Positions 6,884 to 8,022 of a stretch of DNA of 8,022 nt are shown here, one piece after another (the stretch's first letter is position 1; every line of letters begins with the position of its first letter). The translations under genes were made by a program, and so were the position numbers. Source of the stretch: Thermoplasmata archaeon (lineage in GTDB: Archaea > Thermoplasmatota > E2 > DHVEG-1); the NCBI GenBank assembly GCA_003649845.1, contig QMTB01000060.1, forward strand, positions 1 to 8,022, read 5' to 3'. Below the pieces are notes generated by a model, which had not been told where the DNA came from, did no database searches, and saw only the letters and a list, made by a program, of their open reading frames with translations.

Positions 6884-6889
6884 GTGATC
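6884..6889 (+). promoter_or_regulatory. Shine-Dalgarno of the sensor kinase gene
   Basis: GTGATC is an exact complement of part of the archaeal 16S 3' end and lies three bases before the ATG at 6893, in the 18-bp gap after the PotD-like gene. It supports the chosen start and re-initiation on a shared transcript. Confidence 0.6.
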
Positions 6890-6892
6890 TCT

Positions 6893-8022
6893 ATGAAACT
6901 GCAAACAAAGCTACTTACCTTCTTTCTTTTAGCTGTCCTCATCCCTCTAGTATTAACACAGATATATTTAACTGTTGAAATGAGAAGTTCGTTAGAGGAG
7001 ATTTCTCTAACTAATCTAAAGAATCTAGCGATACTAAAAGGTAGAGAAATAGAAAACCTGATAAAATCTGGAGAAGAAAATATATTGTTACTTTCTCATA
7101 ATCCAATTTTGAAATCAGAAAATTGTACGATTTCTGAGAAACTCCATCAACTACAGATAACCCAGAGTTATCATAAAATTTTTGATGATATCACTCTTAT
7201 AGATACACATGGAAATACTATAGTATCTACAACATATAACTATATTGGTGAATGGAAAACTAATACATGGTATATAAAAGCTTTAAATGGCAGTGTTGTT
7301 GTATCTGATGCCACTGTTATTTTAAATCCATGGAGATTGGTTCTAGTTTATCTTTCACCTGTATTCTCTAATAATGGATCCATCATCGGTGTACTATCGG
7401 GTCAAGTTAATTTCAAAAAATTCTGGGATATACTTGATAATTATACCATCGGCAAAACAGGTTTCCTATATCTTATTGACAGTACTGGAAAAATTCTTTC
7501 ACATCCAAATAAAGAACTCATATTTTCAAAGATTCCATATAACGAATTAATGTATACAATAAAAAACAATCTATCTGGTAATTTAAATTATATTGATGAA
7601 AACAATAAAAAGATGGTTTGTGGCTATAGTTCTATCTTAGAGGATGTATACGGTGATAGATTTTGGAGTGTCATAGCAGTAGAACCTTCAGAGGAGATAT
7701 TCTCAAGTATTATTCTTATTCGTAATCAAATTACTTTTTTTATCATTTTAATTGGATCTATACTTATATCTGCTGGAGTAGTTTTCTCCCATAGAACAAC
7801 TAAGCCTATTAAAGAATTGACATATGCTACAGAAAAAATTGCAAACGGTGATTTTAGATGCCATGTCGATATTAAATCTGGAGATGAATTAGAACAACTA
7901 GGTAGATCCTTCAATAAAATGGTTAACGATTTAAAGAAATCTCAGGAGATAATACTAAATAGAAATAGAGAGATTGAGAAACTACTCGAACAGAAAGATG
8001 CTTTTATCAACCAGCTAAGTCA
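6893..8022 (+). CDS. Membrane sensor histidine kinase (dCache-HAMP-HisKA), 3' end cut off by the window
   Basis: Open for 376 codons from ATG 6893 to the window end. TM1 is at about 8-27. The outer segment of about 245 residues (30-275) has the double-Cache look: DDITLIDTHGNTIVST (98-113), WYIKALNG (126-133), YLSPVFSNNGSIIGVLSG (153-170), then a second lobe with GKTGFLYLIDSTGKILSHP (187-205) and DRFWSVIAVEP (255-265). TM2 is at about 279-299. A HAMP domain follows (about 300-350; KPIKEL, NGD, DELEQLGRSFNKM), then a charged coiled coil. The last residues, EQKDAFINQLS plus the partial codon CA, match the HisKA H-box (F.NQLSHDLKTPL in relatives), so the next residue is probably the phosphorylated His. 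The ATPase domain lies beyond the window. Such proteins bind small molecules outside and phosphorylate a response regulator inside. It could be a chemoreceptor by its front half, but the H-box start argues for a kinase. Likely co-transcribed with the PotD-like gene. Confidence 0.85.
   Translation, partial: MKLQTKLLTFFLLAVLIPLVLTQIYLTVEMRSSLEEISLTNLKNLAILKGREIENLIKSGEENILLLSHNPILKSENCTISEKLHQLQITQSYHKIFDDITLIDTHGNTIVSTTYNYIGEWKTNTWYIKALNGSVVVSDATVILNPWRLVLVYLSPVFSNNGSIIGVLSGQVNFKKFWDILDNYTIGKTGFLYLIDSTGKILSHPNKELIFSKIPYNELMYTIKNNLSGNLNYIDENNKKMVCGYSSILEDVYGDRFWSVIAVEPSEEIFSSIILIRNQITFFIILIGSILISAGVVFSHRTTKPIKELTYATEKIANGDFRCHVDIKSGDELEQLGRSFNKMVNDLKKSQEIILNRNREIEKLLEQKDAFINQLS

Noticed and set aside
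7726..7914. Minus-strand open frame of 62 codons
   Set aside because: Antisense to TM2 and HAMP of the kinase, which are clearly coded on the plus strand.
1..8022. CRISPR array, insertion sequence or prophage elements
   Set aside because: No regularly spaced repeats, transposase motifs, terminal inverted repeats or phage genes were seen on either strand.

Overview
The window looks like a piece of an AT-rich archaeal chromosome (about one third G+C by eye). The archaeal assignment rests on three things: a short archaeal-type tyrosyl-tRNA synthetase, archaeal promoter style (TATA-like boxes about 25-30 nt ahead of starts, one gene with no Shine-Dalgarno, others with GGGGAG, GGTG or GTGATC matching the archaeal 16S tail), and a secreted C25 (gingipain-type) peptidase joined to a beta-helix domain. 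Such peptidases are known from sediment archaea such as Thermoplasmata/MBG-D, so a Thermoplasmata-related sediment archaeon is a reasonable but unproven guess.

Layout. Positions 1-2377 (minus) hold a very large, left-truncated, exported cysteine peptidase of family C25. It has His446 and Cys481 and runs into the first coil of a right-handed beta-helix. A 98-bp divergent promoter region separates it from tyrS (2476-3513, plus). tyrS converges on, and overlaps by 14 bp, a minus-strand gene at 3500-5404. That gene encodes a multi-membrane GT-C (family 39-like) glycosyltransferase with two beta-sandwich domains inserted in its first extracytoplasmic loop. A 405-bp non-coding stretch follows (5405-5809). 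It is rich in inverted repeats, carries an 11-bp direct repeat, and must contain two divergent promoters. Then come two co-directional genes: a PotD-like polyamine-binding lipoprotein (5810-6874, GTG start) and, 18 bp later, a membrane sensor histidine kinase (6893 to the window end) with dCache, HAMP and the start of the HisKA phospho-acceptor helix.

How they may work together. Four of the five genes encode envelope or secreted proteins, which fits a heterotroph that degrades external protein and senses small solutes. The most interesting arrangement is the PotD-like lipoprotein paired with a histidine kinase, with no potABC permease gene between or before them in view. The pair suggests a binding-protein-assisted sensory system for polyamines or related amines. 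The glycosyltransferase and peptidase have no demonstrated link to it. tyrS is a housekeeping gene that happens to lie in the middle.
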